The position numbers were made by a program, and so were the translations under genes. This document shows, in pieces, positions 36,090 through 45,695 of a stretch of 64,000 nt of DNA (its first letter is position 1; each line of letters begins with the position of its first letter). This DNA comes from Chryseobacterium nepalense. GTDB taxonomy: Bacteria; Bacteroidota; Bacteroidia; Flavobacteriales; Weeksellaceae. The notes below the pieces were generated by a model that ran no database searches, had not been told where the DNA came from, and was given only the letters and a program-made list of their open reading frames with translations. The stretch is taken from NCBI RefSeq assembly GCF_023195755.1, contig NZ_CP096203.1:186001-250000 (forward strand), given 5' to 3'.

Positions 36090-37493
36090 TTAGGGTTTTA
36101 ACTCGGTTAAAGGCTTTCCGTTTACAGTTACATTTTTTAAGGTCACGTTTTTCATATAATCTACTTTGTACGGAATCTGAACGCCGACCATTTTAGCATT
36201 AATCATCGTGAAATCCGTTACAGGAGAAGTTTCATAAGCATCAGAAAATACAGCATATTTTCCGCCTTTTTCAACAGTTAGATTCTCGACCCAGATATTT
36301 CTGATGGTCGGAATGTGATTTCCGGGCTTTTCATAATGCATATTGAAACGCACTGCCGCTTCTTTATAAGCGCCCACTTTTGTGTTGTAGAAAAATACGT
36401 TTTCGATGATTCCGCCACGGCTTGAACTGGTTTTAATTCTCAAAGCTCTGTCAAGGTTTTTGCTATCCATTACATTTCCAACGGCATAAATATTTTTCGC
36501 TCCACCAGCAATTTCGCTTCCGATAACGACTCCGCCGTGACCGTCTTTCATTTCACAGTTTTCGACGATATGGTTTTCGGCAGGTTTTCCGATGTCTCTT
36601 CCGTCCTCGTCTCTTCCAGATTTGATGGCGATACAGTCATCCCCGGTGTCGAAATAAGAATCCTTAATCCATACATTTTTACAGGCTTCAGGATCGAATC
36701 CATCGTTGTTAGGCCCGTGACTGATGACTTTTACTCTTTCAATTAAAACATTTTCACAAAGCACAGGATTCAGATTCCACATCGGAGAATTTTTAACCAA
36801 AACATCTGCCATATAGAAGTTCTTGGACTTGTAAGGCTGAACGAAATTGGGTCTCAAATACCATCCATCCCCGAAAATTCTTTCTCTCGCAGGTTTTCTC
36901 TGCGCCATATATTCGTGAAGTTTCGCTCTTGCCGGATTTTGTCTTCCCGGACGGGTTTCATTGTAACCATATTTTGTCGCACCGCACCAGAACCACCAGT
37001 TGTCATTATCTGCATTTCCGTCCAATGTTCCTTTTCCGGTTACGGCGATGTTTTCCTCTTCGTAAGCATAAATTAAAGATGAATAATTCATACATTCCAT
37101 TCCTTCCCAACGCGTGAAAACGATAGGGTAGTCATTGCTGTCCTGGCTGAATAAAATCGTAGAATCATCATTTAAATGAAGTTCGACGTTACTTTTTAAA
37201 TAAATAGCTCCCGTTAAAAATATACCTTTTGGAACGACAACTCTTCCGCCGCCTTCAGCATTACATTTTTCAATCGCTTTTTTGAACGCTTCCGTATTTT
37301 TTGTTTTTCCGTCGCCAACTGCGCCGAAATCGGTAATCAGATAATCCGCCTTTCTGAATTCTGGTTTTTTGATTTGCTTTTTTAAAGCTTTGATTTCCTT
37401 TAAAGGCTGTTTTGCGGAAGCCCAGGGTTTATATTGAGCCGAAACTGTACCGGAAAGAACTAAAAAAAGAAGAAACAGAATATATTTTTTCAT
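36090..37493 (-). CDS. GH28 family secreted polygalacturonase-like glycosidase
   Basis: The second GH28 enzyme of the locus, 467 residues from the ATG at 37493; an ATG 13 codons upstream is in frame but would put charged and polar residues in front of a good signal peptide (MKKYILFLLFLVLSG). All canonical GH28 motifs are present: NDG with D264, GDDC with D285/D286, GHGG with H319, and a later RIK in LRIKTSSSRGG. The protein is thus a typical inverting galacturonan hydrolase, unlike the variant encoded at 899. An N-terminal pectate-lyase-3-like start (YLITDFGAVGDGKTKNTEAFKKAI) is also visible. It heads the GH28-DUF4450 operon and is preceded by the GACA operator. Confidence 0.93.
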   Translation of the reverse strand: MKKYILFLLFLVLSGTVSAQYKPWASAKQPLKEIKALKKQIKKPEFRKADYLITDFGAVGDGKTKNTEAFKKAIEKCNAEGGGRVVVPKGIFLTGAIYLKSNVELHLNDDSTILFSQDSNDYPIVFTRWEGMECMNYSSLIYAYEEENIAVTGKGTLDGNADNDNWWFWCGATKYGYNETRPGRQNPARAKLHEYMAQRKPARERIFGDGWYLRPNFVQPYKSKNFYMADVLVKNSPMWNLNPVLCENVLIERVKVISHGPNNDGFDPEACKNVWIKDSYFDTGDDCIAIKSGRDEDGRDIGKPAENHIVENCEMKDGHGGVVIGSEIAGGAKNIYAVGNVMDSKNLDRALRIKTSSSRGGIIENVFFYNTKVGAYKEAAVRFNMHYEKPGNHIPTIRNIWVENLTVEKGGKYAVFSDAYETSPVTDFTMINAKMVGVQIPYKVDYMKNVTLKNVTVNGKPLTELKP

Positions 37494-37525
37494 AAGAATC
37501 AGGGAAATGTAGAATGGTTTTATGT

Positions 37526-37570
37526 ATTGCAATCTAAAATAAATATAAGAATTGATTGTCCTGCACTGTC
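37526..37570 (-). promoter_or_regulatory. Pectin-regulon operator and promoter before the second GH28
   Basis: On the minus strand: GACAGTGCAGGACA (37570-37557), 20 nt, then TAGATTGCAAT (37536-37526), about 32 nt before the GH28 start. The same two blocks at the same 20-nt distance precede the GH105 gene at 39770, and the first block matches the element before the GH28 gene at 899. Confidence 0.65.
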
Positions 37571-37581
37571 GGTAAGAAAAA

Positions 37582-38487
37582 TTATTTGTTCGGAAATAAT
37601 GTTTTCAGCCAATCGGAACAAAGTTTCTTCCAGTTATCGGTTAATTCTGATTTGTTTGTGATTCCGATTTTATGTTCGCCTTCCAGGAAAATAAATAATG
37701 AACCTTTCACCTTGTTTTTTGTCATTGCCTGATAATAAAGAAGGCTGTTCATCACCGGAACTGTCTTATCATTTTGCGCGTGAAAGAGAATGGTGGGCGG
37801 TGTTTTTTCGGTCACTCTGTTTTGCATAGAATATTCGCTGATTTTTTCCGGAGAAGCATTTTCACCCAACAAGCTCTTGCGACTTCCCACGTGCGCAAAT
37901 TCTCCCAAATCGATAACGGGAGAAATTAAAATTGCAAAATTAGGAATGGTGGAAATGGAGGTCCAGCCGTCCTTCAGTTCTGTGTAATCCGTAGCGATAT
38001 TGCTTACAGATGCGGCCAGATGTCCGCCGGCTGAAGTTCCGATCACACCGATCTGCTCCGGTGAAATTCCGTATTGTTCTGCATTTTTTCTTATGTATTT
38101 TATTGCCGCCTGAATATCCTGCAACGGAGCAATCTCCCGCTGTTTTACATCAGGAGAAATCGGTAATCTGTAATTCAGGACAAAAGCAGAAATTCCTAAG
38201 GTGTTGAACCATTTTGCAATCTGGTAACCACCCAGATCATACGTCAGTTTGTAATAGCCTCCTCCGGGAATCACAATGACCGCCATTGGTTTTCTTTCTT
38301 CTTTTGGAGGCAGAAAGGCAAATAATTCGGGTTCTTTTATCTGTATAATTCGTCCGTCCTTTTCTTCAGTTTTTAACTGTAATCCTTTGGAGTTTGGCAT
38401 CTGGCCTTTTGGCCACAAAATGATTTTCTCCTGTGCAATGATTAAGTTTACCATTAGAAAACACAGAAACAATAACAGTTTTTTCAT
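37582..38487 (-). CDS. Secreted alpha/beta-hydrolase esterase (carbohydrate acetylesterase-like)
   Basis: A 301-residue secreted esterase (signal peptide about 1-18) of the alpha/beta-hydrolase fold. The oxyanion motif PGGGYYKLTYDLGG lies near residue 75-88, the nucleophile elbow GTSAGG has S152, an acid candidate sits in SPVIDLGE or the later NDKTVPV, and the histidine is in EGEHKIG near 278. This resembles BD-FAE and xylan/pectin acetylesterases. It follows the GH105 gene by 11 nt in the same operon, so removal of acetyl or other esters from RG-I fragments is the likely role, complementing the CE12 enzyme. Confidence 0.82.
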   Translation of the reverse strand: MKKLLLFLCFLMVNLIIAQEKIILWPKGQMPNSKGLQLKTEEKDGRIIQIKEPELFAFLPPKEERKPMAVIVIPGGGYYKLTYDLGGYQIAKWFNTLGISAFVLNYRLPISPDVKQREIAPLQDIQAAIKYIRKNAEQYGISPEQIGVIGTSAGGHLAASVSNIATDYTELKDGWTSISTIPNFAILISPVIDLGEFAHVGSRKSLLGENASPEKISEYSMQNRVTEKTPPTILFHAQNDKTVPVMNSLLYYQAMTKNKVKGSLFIFLEGEHKIGITNKSELTDNWKKLCSDWLKTLFPNK

Positions 38488-38498
38488 ATAAGTCCAAT

Positions 38499-39770
38499 TT
38501 ATTGATGATCTTTTTTTTCAAACTCTATACTGGCGAGTATAAAGGGTCCGGTTCCTTTAGCATCGTTAGAACGGATCTTTTCATTCACATAATATTCGTA
38601 AGAACCATCTCTGTATGGCTTTCCTCCTAAACCGGCAACCGCACAGCATTTGTTGAGATTAACAACGCCGTTTTCATCAACTGTGATTAAATTTTTAATA
38701 ATTCCATGATAGCCTTTTTTAGCATACACTTTATAAGATTGGGGAAGATATCCTTTGTTGACGGCTTTTATCATTGTATAGACAAACATTGCAGATGCAG
38801 TTGCTTCTTCATAATTCCCGTTTTCCAAAGGTTTATCCAAAACCTGATACCAAAGTCCGGAATTTTTGTCCTGAACTTTGATGATAGCGTCTGAAAAAGA
38901 TTTAATATAAGAAATTAATCTCGCTCTGCCGGGATGATTTTGGGGTAAATAATCCAGAACATCTACCATAGCCATTCCGTACCAGCCCATCGCTCTGCCC
39001 CAGAAATTAGGAGATAATCCGGACTCTTTATCAGCCCAGGCTTCCTTTTTACTCTCGTCCCAGGCATGATACAGCAGTCCTGTTTTTTTGTCTAAAAGAT
39101 TTTTCTGAACAGAATCAAACTGGAAAATAATGTCATCATACGCTTTTGCGGCATCATTTCCTTTTGAGAAATCTTTTGTGTAATGAGCGTAGAAAGGCAT
39201 TCCCATATAAAGCCCGTCCAGCCAGACCTGATATGGATATATTTTTTTATGCCAGAAAGAACCTTCATTAGTCCTTGGCTGACCGGTGATTTGTAAACGA
39301 AGAGTTTGAAGTGCCTTAAGGTATTTTTCTTTTTTCTCTTTTTCATAAAGATAAAGCAATACGTTTCCGCTATTGAGAAGATCGATATTATATTTTTCCA
39401 GTTCGTAAGTAAGTATTGTCCCGTCTTCTGAAACAAGCTTATCTCCGAAGCTGCTGATATAGTCGTAGTATTCTTTTTTGCCGGTTTTTGCATAGAGCTG
39501 TTCGGCACCGTCCAGTACAATGGCTGAAGGGTAAGTCCATTTCGGACTTTTGCTGAAATCAAGCATCCAGGATTCCGGAAACCGATGCATTTCGGAAAGC
39601 AGCATTCTTTCTGACCATTTCAGATTTATGGGTACAACATTGCCGGATTGTGCTTTTGCCGTTTCAGCTTTGTTGTGAATTGCAGGCTGAGCTGATGTCT
39701 GCATTATTCCTGTATGAAGAATTGTGAAGACCAGGATTTTTATTTTATCATTGATGAACTTCATTTTCAA
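38499..39770 (-). CDS. GH105 family unsaturated rhamnogalacturonyl/uronyl hydrolase
   Basis: The second GH105 of the locus, 423 residues, with an N-terminal hydrophobic segment that is probably a signal peptide (about 8-27). The (alpha/alpha)6 barrel carries KIYPYQVWLDGLYMGMPFYAHY near 200 and SPNFWGRAMGWYGMAMVDVLDYLP near 270, matching the YesR/YteR group. It shares little with the lipoprotein GH105 at 12481, so the two probably handle different unsaturated oligosaccharides or act in different places. It is the promoter-proximal gene of a two-gene operon with the esterase, under a GACA-type operator 11-55 nt upstream. Confidence 0.88.
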   Translation of the reverse strand: MKMKFINDKIKILVFTILHTGIMQTSAQPAIHNKAETAKAQSGNVVPINLKWSERMLLSEMHRFPESWMLDFSKSPKWTYPSAIVLDGAEQLYAKTGKKEYYDYISSFGDKLVSEDGTILTYELEKYNIDLLNSGNVLLYLYEKEKKEKYLKALQTLRLQITGQPRTNEGSFWHKKIYPYQVWLDGLYMGMPFYAHYTKDFSKGNDAAKAYDDIIFQFDSVQKNLLDKKTGLLYHAWDESKKEAWADKESGLSPNFWGRAMGWYGMAMVDVLDYLPQNHPGRARLISYIKSFSDAIIKVQDKNSGLWYQVLDKPLENGNYEEATASAMFVYTMIKAVNKGYLPQSYKVYAKKGYHGIIKNLITVDENGVVNLNKCCAVAGLGGKPYRDGSYEYYVNEKIRSNDAKGTGPFILASIEFEKKDHQ

Positions 39771-39780
39771 AATATTAATA

Positions 39781-39825
39781 ATTGCAATCTAAGACAAACG
39801 CCGGTAAATATTGTCCTGCACTGTC
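39781..39825 (-). promoter_or_regulatory. Pectin-regulon operator and promoter before the second GH105
   Basis: On the minus strand: GACAGTGCAGGACA (39825-39812), 20 nt, then TAGATTGCAAT (39791-39781), 10 nt before the GH105 start codon. Both blocks and the spacing are identical to those at 37526-37570. Confidence 0.65.
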
Positions 39826-39896
39826 TGGATTTCATTTGAATTTACTAATCTGATTGCTTTCATTTTGGTAATAATTCAGATGTAATTTTATAAATT

Positions 39897-39919
39897 AATG
39901 ATAATAATTATTTATCATT
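39897..39919 (+). promoter_or_regulatory. AATGATAA palindrome upstream of the sigma-54 activator gene
   Basis: AATGATAA and TTATCATT form a perfect 8-bp inverted repeat with a 7-nt spacer, about 95 nt before the start of the response regulator gene. The distance suits an activator site. An imperfect match to the exopolysaccharide promoter block (TTTTATTGAAAATTA) follows at about 39935-39949. Confidence 0.35.
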
Positions 39920-40011
39920 TTCATATTCGTATTATTTTATTGAAAATTATTCTTAATCTGATGAAAAGTTTTTAAATTAGTAATAGAATAAAAACTAAAC
40001 CAACCACAATA

Positions 40012-41361
40012 ATGAAAATCTTTTTAGTTGATGATGATCCTTTCTTCGCGGAAATGCTTAAATATTACCTGCAGCTGAATCCCGATTATAATGTTCATAT
40101 CTGCAACACCGGAAAGGAATGTCTTTCTGCACTTTACCAGGCTCCTGATATTATCTGTATTGATTTCGGATTACCTGATCTGCAGGGAGACGAACTGTTT
40201 ACCCAAATTAAGAATTTATACCCCGATCTTCCGATTATCGTCATCAGTGGACAGGAAAATATTGAGGTAGCCGTTAATTTTTTAAAACTCGGTGCGAAAG
40301 ATTATATCGTAAAAAACGAGCATACAAAAGAACTGCTCTGGAATTCAATCATCAGGCTCAAAGAAAATATTTCCCTAAAACAGGAGGTTAAAGATCTGAA
40401 GGATGAGCTCGGAACCAAATACGCCTTTGAAAAAACCATTATCGGCCAGAGCGAATCTGTGAAAAGAATCTTTTCAAAAATCAACAAAGCATTACAATCC
40501 AATATCAACGTTTCGATAACCGGCGAAACCGGTACAGGAAAGGAAGTTGTGGCTAAAGCAATTCATTATAATTCTCCCAGAAAAAACAAGCCGTTTATAG
40601 CGGTGAATATGGCTGCGATCCCGAAGGAGCTTGTCGAGAGCGAGTTTTTCGGGCATGAAAAAGGCTCATTTACAGGAGCAACAGAAAGAGCGTTAGGAAA
40701 ATTTGAGCAGGCTAACGGCGGAACTATTTTTCTGGACGAGATTGCAGAACTTGATCTCAATATCCAGAGTAAACTGCTTCGTGCGCTTCAGGAAAGAGAG
40801 ATTACCAGAGTCGGCGGAACCCAGAAAATAAACCTTGATGTACGTGTTATTACGGCAACACATAAAGATCTTGCTAATGAAGTTAAGAAAGGTACTTTCA
40901 GGGAAGATTTGTATTACCGGATTATCGGACTTCCGATTGAGCTTCCGCCGCTTCGCGAAAGAGAACAGGATGCCTTAATTCTCGCAAGACATTTTATCGA
41001 ATTATTTGCAAAGGAAAATAAAAGCAAACCTTTAGCTTTGTCGGATGAGGCTAAAAAAAAACTTTTGTCATACAGTTTTCCGGGAAACGTAAGAGAGCTG
41101 AAATCGGTTATTGATCTGGCATGTGTAATGGCGGATAACGGGGAGATTATGGCAGAAGATATTACTTTTTATAACCTTGAAAAAAAATCGGAGAACTTCC
41201 TTAACGGCCGGAAAACACTGAAAGAATACACCACCGATATTATCTTCCATTTTCTGAAAAAAAATAATAATGATGTTATTAAAACAGCTAAAATGCTGGA
41301 TATCGGGAAATCAACGATATACAATTTACTAAGCCAGACTGAAAATAAAAGAACAGAATAA
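40012..41361 (+). CDS. NtrC-family sigma-54-dependent response regulator
   Basis: A three-domain transcription activator. Residues 1-120 are a receiver with acidic pocket DDD (7-9), phosphoacceptor D51 and a later Lys in DYIVK. Residues about 145-380 are a sigma-54-interacting AAA+ domain: Walker A GETGTGKE at 171-178, the sigma-54 loop GSFTGA at 218-223 (a common variant of GAFTGA), Walker B GTIFLDE and arginine finger region. The end (about 405-449) is a Fis-type helix-turn-helix. It opens a signalling cassette with the FIST gene (1 nt gap) and a hybrid kinase, and stands before the exopolysaccharide genes, which it probably controls. Confidence 0.95.
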   Translation: MKIFLVDDDPFFAEMLKYYLQLNPDYNVHICNTGKECLSALYQAPDIICIDFGLPDLQGDELFTQIKNLYPDLPIIVISGQENIEVAVNFLKLGAKDYIVKNEHTKELLWNSIIRLKENISLKQEVKDLKDELGTKYAFEKTIIGQSESVKRIFSKINKALQSNINVSITGETGTGKEVVAKAIHYNSPRKNKPFIAVNMAAIPKELVESEFFGHEKGSFTGATERALGKFEQANGGTIFLDEIAELDLNIQSKLLRALQEREITRVGGTQKINLDVRVITATHKDLANEVKKGTFREDLYYRIIGLPIELPPLREREQDALILARHFIELFAKENKSKPLALSDEAKKKLLSYSFPGNVRELKSVIDLACVMADNGEIMAEDITFYNLEKKSENFLNGRKTLKEYTTDIIFHFLKKNNNDVIKTAKMLDIGKSTIYNLLSQTENKRTE

Positions 41362-41362
41362 C

Positions 41363-42517
41363 ATGAAAGTTGCCGAACTACTTTATAAGAACAGAGAATG
41401 GAAGCTTGAAAGGAATGATGAAAACCTTAACTACGAAAATGCTCAGCTTGTATTGGCTTACGGAGCAAGAAACATTATTGAAGATGCCTCTTTTTTTATG
41501 CTTATAAAAGAAAAATTTCCCAACGCGGAGATCGTTCTGTCCTCATCTTCTGGCGAAATTTACGACAATGATGTTTACGATGATACCGTAGCAGTAACCA
41601 TACTCAAGTTTGAGACAGCCTGGCTGAAAACCTCCCAGATTGATATTACCAATTTCCCGGATAGCTATCAGGCCGGAAAAGTGCTTATGGACAAGCTTCC
41701 CAAAAAAGATCTCAAATGGGTCTTCATTTTGTCGGACGGAAGCAGTGTCAACGGAAGTCAGCTTGTTGAAGGTCTCAATTCCGGACGTCCTGAAAATGTT
41801 TTAATTACGGGAGGTCTGGCGGGCGACGGTGATCATTTTGAAAAAACGGTAGTAGGGTTAAATGCTATGGCAGAACCCAATAAGATTGTGGCCATAGGAT
41901 TTTACGGCAACAATTTGGTATTGTCTCATTCTTCATTAGGGGGATGGGAAAGCTTCGGACTCGAAAAAACAGTTACAAAGTCCCGGCATAATATTCTTTA
42001 TGAAATCGACGGAAAAAATGCTCTCGAGTTGTACAAAAAATATCTTGGGAAATATGCCCAGGATCTACCGGGATCAGCTTTACTTTTCCCGCTGTCGCTT
42101 ACTTCAGGCGATCATTCTTATCCTGTGGTGAGAACGATTTTATCGGTAAATGAAAATGATAAAACGATGGTATTTGCAGGAGATCTTCCGGAAGGCAGCA
42201 AAGTGAGGTTCATGAAGGCCAATATAGACCGGCTGGTTGACGCAGCTCATGAGGCAGCCAACCAATGTCTTGAAATATGCCGCAAAAATCCTAAAATGGC
42301 AATCATCATCAGCTGTGTGGGCAGAAAGCTCGTTTTGGGAGACCGTACTGCAGAAGAAGTTGATATGGTAAAGGATGTTTTAGGTCCGGATACTTTAATT
42401 TCCGGGTTTTATTCTTACGGCGAAATATCACCGCTGCGACCTTTTGATAACGGTGTTTTACATAACCAGACCATTACCATTACCACCATTAACGAAATTA
42501 CACAAAATGGAAATTGA
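41363..42517 (+). CDS. Stand-alone FIST-domain sensory protein
   Basis: A 384-residue soluble protein made only of the FIST N and FIST C domains, a sensory module proposed to bind small ligands such as amino acids. Typical blocks are IVLSSSSGEIYDNDVYDD near 55, ITGGLAGDGDHFEKTVVG near 150, GFYGNNLVLSHSSLGGWESFG, and a late LISGFYSYGEISP. It has no signal peptide, membrane segment or output domain, so it must act through a partner; the overlapping histidine kinase gene (11 nt overlap) is the obvious one. It begins 1 nt after the sigma-54 activator. The ligand is unknown. Confidence 0.92.
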   Translation: MKVAELLYKNREWKLERNDENLNYENAQLVLAYGARNIIEDASFFMLIKEKFPNAEIVLSSSSGEIYDNDVYDDTVAVTILKFETAWLKTSQIDITNFPDSYQAGKVLMDKLPKKDLKWVFILSDGSSVNGSQLVEGLNSGRPENVLITGGLAGDGDHFEKTVVGLNAMAEPNKIVAIGFYGNNLVLSHSSLGGWESFGLEKTVTKSRHNILYEIDGKNALELYKKYLGKYAQDLPGSALLFPLSLTSGDHSYPVVRTILSVNENDKTMVFAGDLPEGSKVRFMKANIDRLVDAAHEAANQCLEICRKNPKMAIIISCVGRKLVLGDRTAEEVDMVKDVLGPDTLISGFYSYGEISPLRPFDNGVLHNQTITITTINEITQNGN

Positions 42518-45500
42518 ATTTCATAAGCTATTAAGAAGGCAGATTGATAAATACCTTACGGAAGACTGCAAAAATCATCCTCAGTTTAAAGGCTTTATCA
42601 ATGCAGTCAATGAATCGTATAAATCTTTTGAGCGGGACAAAGATCTTATGGATCATGTTTTTAAGCAAAGTGAAGAAGAGTATAATGAGATCAATGAAAG
42701 CCTCAAAAATGAAAATGTTCTCAAGCAAAAGTCAATTTCAAATCTCTATGAAGTTATTAAAATGCTGGACTCTTCTGTTGAAAATCGGGGTTCCGAAGAT
42801 CTTACAGAGCTGTCATCTTATGTTTCCGAGCAGCTTAAAAAGAGAATATTCTTACAGGAACAGCTAAATAAACAGCTTGAATTTCAGAATCTTTTAATGG
42901 ATATATCTTCAGAATATATCAATATTCCCATTGAAAAAGTATCTCAAAGTGTTAATAAATCCCTTAAAGAAATGTCTGAATTTGTACACGCAGACCGTGC
43001 ATATATTTTCAGATATGATTTCGCTGAAAAAACCTGTTCAAATGTTTATGAATACTGCAATGAAGGAATTACTCCGCAAATAGACAACCTTCAGGATATT
43101 CCTCTTGAAATGATGGGCGATTGGGTAGAAATCAACAAAAAAGGAGGAAGTATTTATTATCCCGATGTTGATGAACTTCCCGAAAGCGAAATTAAAGAAA
43201 TTTTGCAGGCGCAGGATATCAAAAGTCTTTTCGTTATTCCGGCCATGATGCAGAATGAATGTTTAGGTTTTGTCGGTTTTGATTTTGTGAAAGATTATCA
43301 CAACTTATCAGATACGGAAAAAAACCTGCTCACCATATTTACCCAGGTTCTTGTCAATGTGAGAGAACGGCTCGTACTGGAAAGAAACCTTTCCCGAACT
43401 GTGGAAATGCTTAAAAAGCTATTGGCCAATTTACAGTCCGGAATATTAATGGAAGACGAAAAGCGTCAGATTATTTTCACCAATGATCTTTTTTGCAATA
43501 TGTTTAATATACCGGTTTCTGCTGATGATATGATTGGTCTGGACTGTACAAATTCTGCGGAAGAATCTAAGACGCTGTTTAAAAATGAAGAATATTTTGT
43601 TCAGAGAATCAATAAAATCCTTGAAGAGAAGAAGATTGTAACCAATGAGCTTCTGGAAATGAAGAACGGAAGGTTTCTGGAAAGAGATTATATTCCCATT
43701 TTCATTAATGACCGCTATCAGGGACATCTCTGGAAGTATAATGATATTTCTGAAAGAAAAAGGGCAGAAGATCATCTCAGAAGACAGGAAGAAAAATACC
43801 GCAATATTATTGCCAATATGAATCTGGGGCTTATTGAAGTCGATAATAACCAGATGATTCAGTACGCCAATCAAAGCTTTTGTGACGTATCGGGCTTTGA
43901 AGCTGATGAATTGATAGGGAAAAATCCGTCTCAGCTTTTCCTTTATGGAGAAAATAATATGAAATTCCTGGAAGAGCAGATCGAATTAAGGAAAAAGGGA
44001 GTTTCTAGTGTTTATCAGCTTCCTGTAAAGAACAAACGCGGAGAAATAAGGTGGTGGGCAATAAGCGGTGCGCCCAATTATGATGACCAGGGAAATCTTC
44101 TCGGTTCTGTAGGAATTCACCTGGATATCACAGATCAGAAAAAACTGGAAGAAGAACTGAAACTCCAGCGCGCCAAAGCGCTTGAAGCATCTAAAGCGAA
44201 AGAAGTTTTTCTCGCTAACATGAGCCATGAAATCAGAACGCCGCTCAATGCCATTATCGGATTTCTTCGTGAACTGAAAAGAGCAGGAGTAAGTGGTTCG
44301 CAACAGGAATTTTTAGATTATAGTTATAATGCTTCCCAGCATTTACTTTCAATCATCAACAATATTCTTGATATTTCAAAAATAGAATCCGGTGAGATGC
44401 TGCTGGAGAATAAAAACTTTTCATTAAAAGAAAGTATTGAAAATGTAATTACGATCCTTAAACCCAAAGCACGGGAAAAAGGACTGATGCTTACCACATC
44501 ATTTTCCGATAAGCTCTATCCTGTTTTTAAGGGAGATCCTTCTAAAATAGAACAGGTTTTATACAATATTCTCGGTAACGCCCTTAAGTTTACGAATCAA
44601 GGGAAAATTGCCGTTGATTGTAAAGTGCTGCAGGATTTACCTCATCAGCAGACATTCTCAATCGTTATTACTGATACTGGCATCGGGATGAGCGAAGAAT
44701 ACGTCAGAAGCATATTTAAAAAATTCAACCAGGAAGATAGTTCTATTTCCAGAAAATATGGAGGCACGGGATTGGGAATGTCTATTACTAAAGAGCTTAT
44801 CCATCTGATGAAAGGAGAAATAGATGTGAAAAGTGAGAAAAACGTTGGAACTTCCATTACCATTCAGCTGGTTCTTCATAAAGGAAATGAAAAGTTAAAC
44901 CGGGACGTTTCAGCAGAAAAACAGCATATTGTTCTGGATGGTATCCGTGTGCTTTTGGTTGAGGATAATGAGCTTAATCAGCTTGTTGCTGAAAATTCGC
45001 TGAAACATTACAACTGTCTGGTCACAAAAGCAGATAATGGCAGAATAGCAGTGGAGCTTCTTGAAAAAGAACAATTTGATATTATTTTGATGGACATTCA
45101 GATGCCCGAGATGGATGGTATTGAGGCTACCCAGATTTTACGGGAAAATATGGGAGTCAAAACACCGATTATTGCACTTACCGCCAACGCTTTTAAAAGT
45201 GAAATCGACAAATGCATCAGCATCGGAATGGATGATTATATTACCAAACCTTTTGCGGAAGAAAGTCTGATCACCATTATTGAGAAGCATATCGGGCGAC
45301 AAAAAAATCAATCAGATGCAGTGAAGGTAAGAGCAATGCCTTATGATTTAACAGGCATTCAAAAGCTGGGACAGGGCGACGAAGCTTTTATTAAGAAAAT
45401 CATTACTTTATTTATTACTCAGACGCAAGAAATGATTCCGATGATAGATCTTGCATTCAATAACCAAAACTTTGCAGAAATCGCCAGGCTTGTGCATAAA

Positions 45501-45674
45501 CTCAGACCGAGTGTGGAAGCGGTTGGTATTGCATCTATATCTGAAGAAATGAGAGAACTGGAAGTTTCGGCAAAGGAGCAGAGCATGGAGAGTTCTAAAA
45601 TGTATTCCTTATTTGAAAAAATCAAAAATATACTTATCGAAGCAATTGAACAGATGAAAGAAGACCATCTGTAA
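42507..45674 (+). CDS. Soluble hybrid histidine kinase (GAF-PAS-PAS-HisKA-HATPase-REC-HPt)
   Basis: A 1055-residue hybrid sensor kinase. I use the ATG at 42507 inside the end of the FIST gene; an upstream in-frame ATG would only add a stretch translated from FIST sequence in another frame. Order: coiled-coil N-terminus, GAF (about 125-300), two PAS domains (about 310-440 and 445-560), HisKA with H574 in NMSHEIRTPLNA, HATPase (GTGLGMSI region near 755), receiver with D863 in LMDIQMPEMDG, and an HPt domain with H997 in VHKLRPS. There is no membrane segment, so it senses an internal signal or relies on FIST. All four phosphorelay stations are available with the two response regulators of the cassette. 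Confidence 0.94.
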   Translation: MEIEFHKLLRRQIDKYLTEDCKNHPQFKGFINAVNESYKSFERDKDLMDHVFKQSEEEYNEINESLKNENVLKQKSISNLYEVIKMLDSSVENRGSEDLTELSSYVSEQLKKRIFLQEQLNKQLEFQNLLMDISSEYINIPIEKVSQSVNKSLKEMSEFVHADRAYIFRYDFAEKTCSNVYEYCNEGITPQIDNLQDIPLEMMGDWVEINKKGGSIYYPDVDELPESEIKEILQAQDIKSLFVIPAMMQNECLGFVGFDFVKDYHNLSDTEKNLLTIFTQVLVNVRERLVLERNLSRTVEMLKKLLANLQSGILMEDEKRQIIFTNDLFCNMFNIPVSADDMIGLDCTNSAEESKTLFKNEEYFVQRINKILEEKKIVTNELLEMKNGRFLERDYIPIFINDRYQGHLWKYNDISERKRAEDHLRRQEEKYRNIIANMNLGLIEVDNNQMIQYANQSFCDVSGFEADELIGKNPSQLFLYGENNMKFLEEQIELRKKGVSSVYQLPVKNKRGEIRWWAISGAPNYDDQGNLLGSVGIHLDITDQKKLEEELKLQRAKALEASKAKEVFLANMSHEIRTPLNAIIGFLRELKRAGVSGSQQEFLDYSYNASQHLLSIINNILDISKIESGEMLLENKNFSLKESIENVITILKPKAREKGLMLTTSFSDKLYPVFKGDPSKIEQVLYNILGNALKFTNQGKIAVDCKVLQDLPHQQTFSIVITDTGIGMSEEYVRSIFKKFNQEDSSISRKYGGTGLGMSITKELIHLMKGEIDVKSEKNVGTSITIQLVLHKGNEKLNRDVSAEKQHIVLDGIRVLLVEDNELNQLVAENSLKHYNCLVTKADNGRIAVELLEKEQFDIILMDIQMPEMDGIEATQILRENMGVKTPIIALTANAFKSEIDKCISIGMDDYITKPFAEESLITIIEKHIGRQKNQSDAVKVRAMPYDLTGIQKLGQGDEAFIKKIITLFITQTQEMIPMIDLAFNNQNFAEIARLVHKLRPSVEAVGIASISEEMRELEVSAKEQSMESSKMYSLFEKIKNILIEAIEQMKEDHL

Positions 45675-45695
45675 CGATCCGGAATCCGGATTAAA

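Noticed and set aside
42444..42506. Longer N-terminus for the hybrid histidine kinase
   Set aside because: The additional 21 codons are FIST sequence read in another frame, and the ATG at 42507 gives the expected soluble N-terminus with a short gene overlap.
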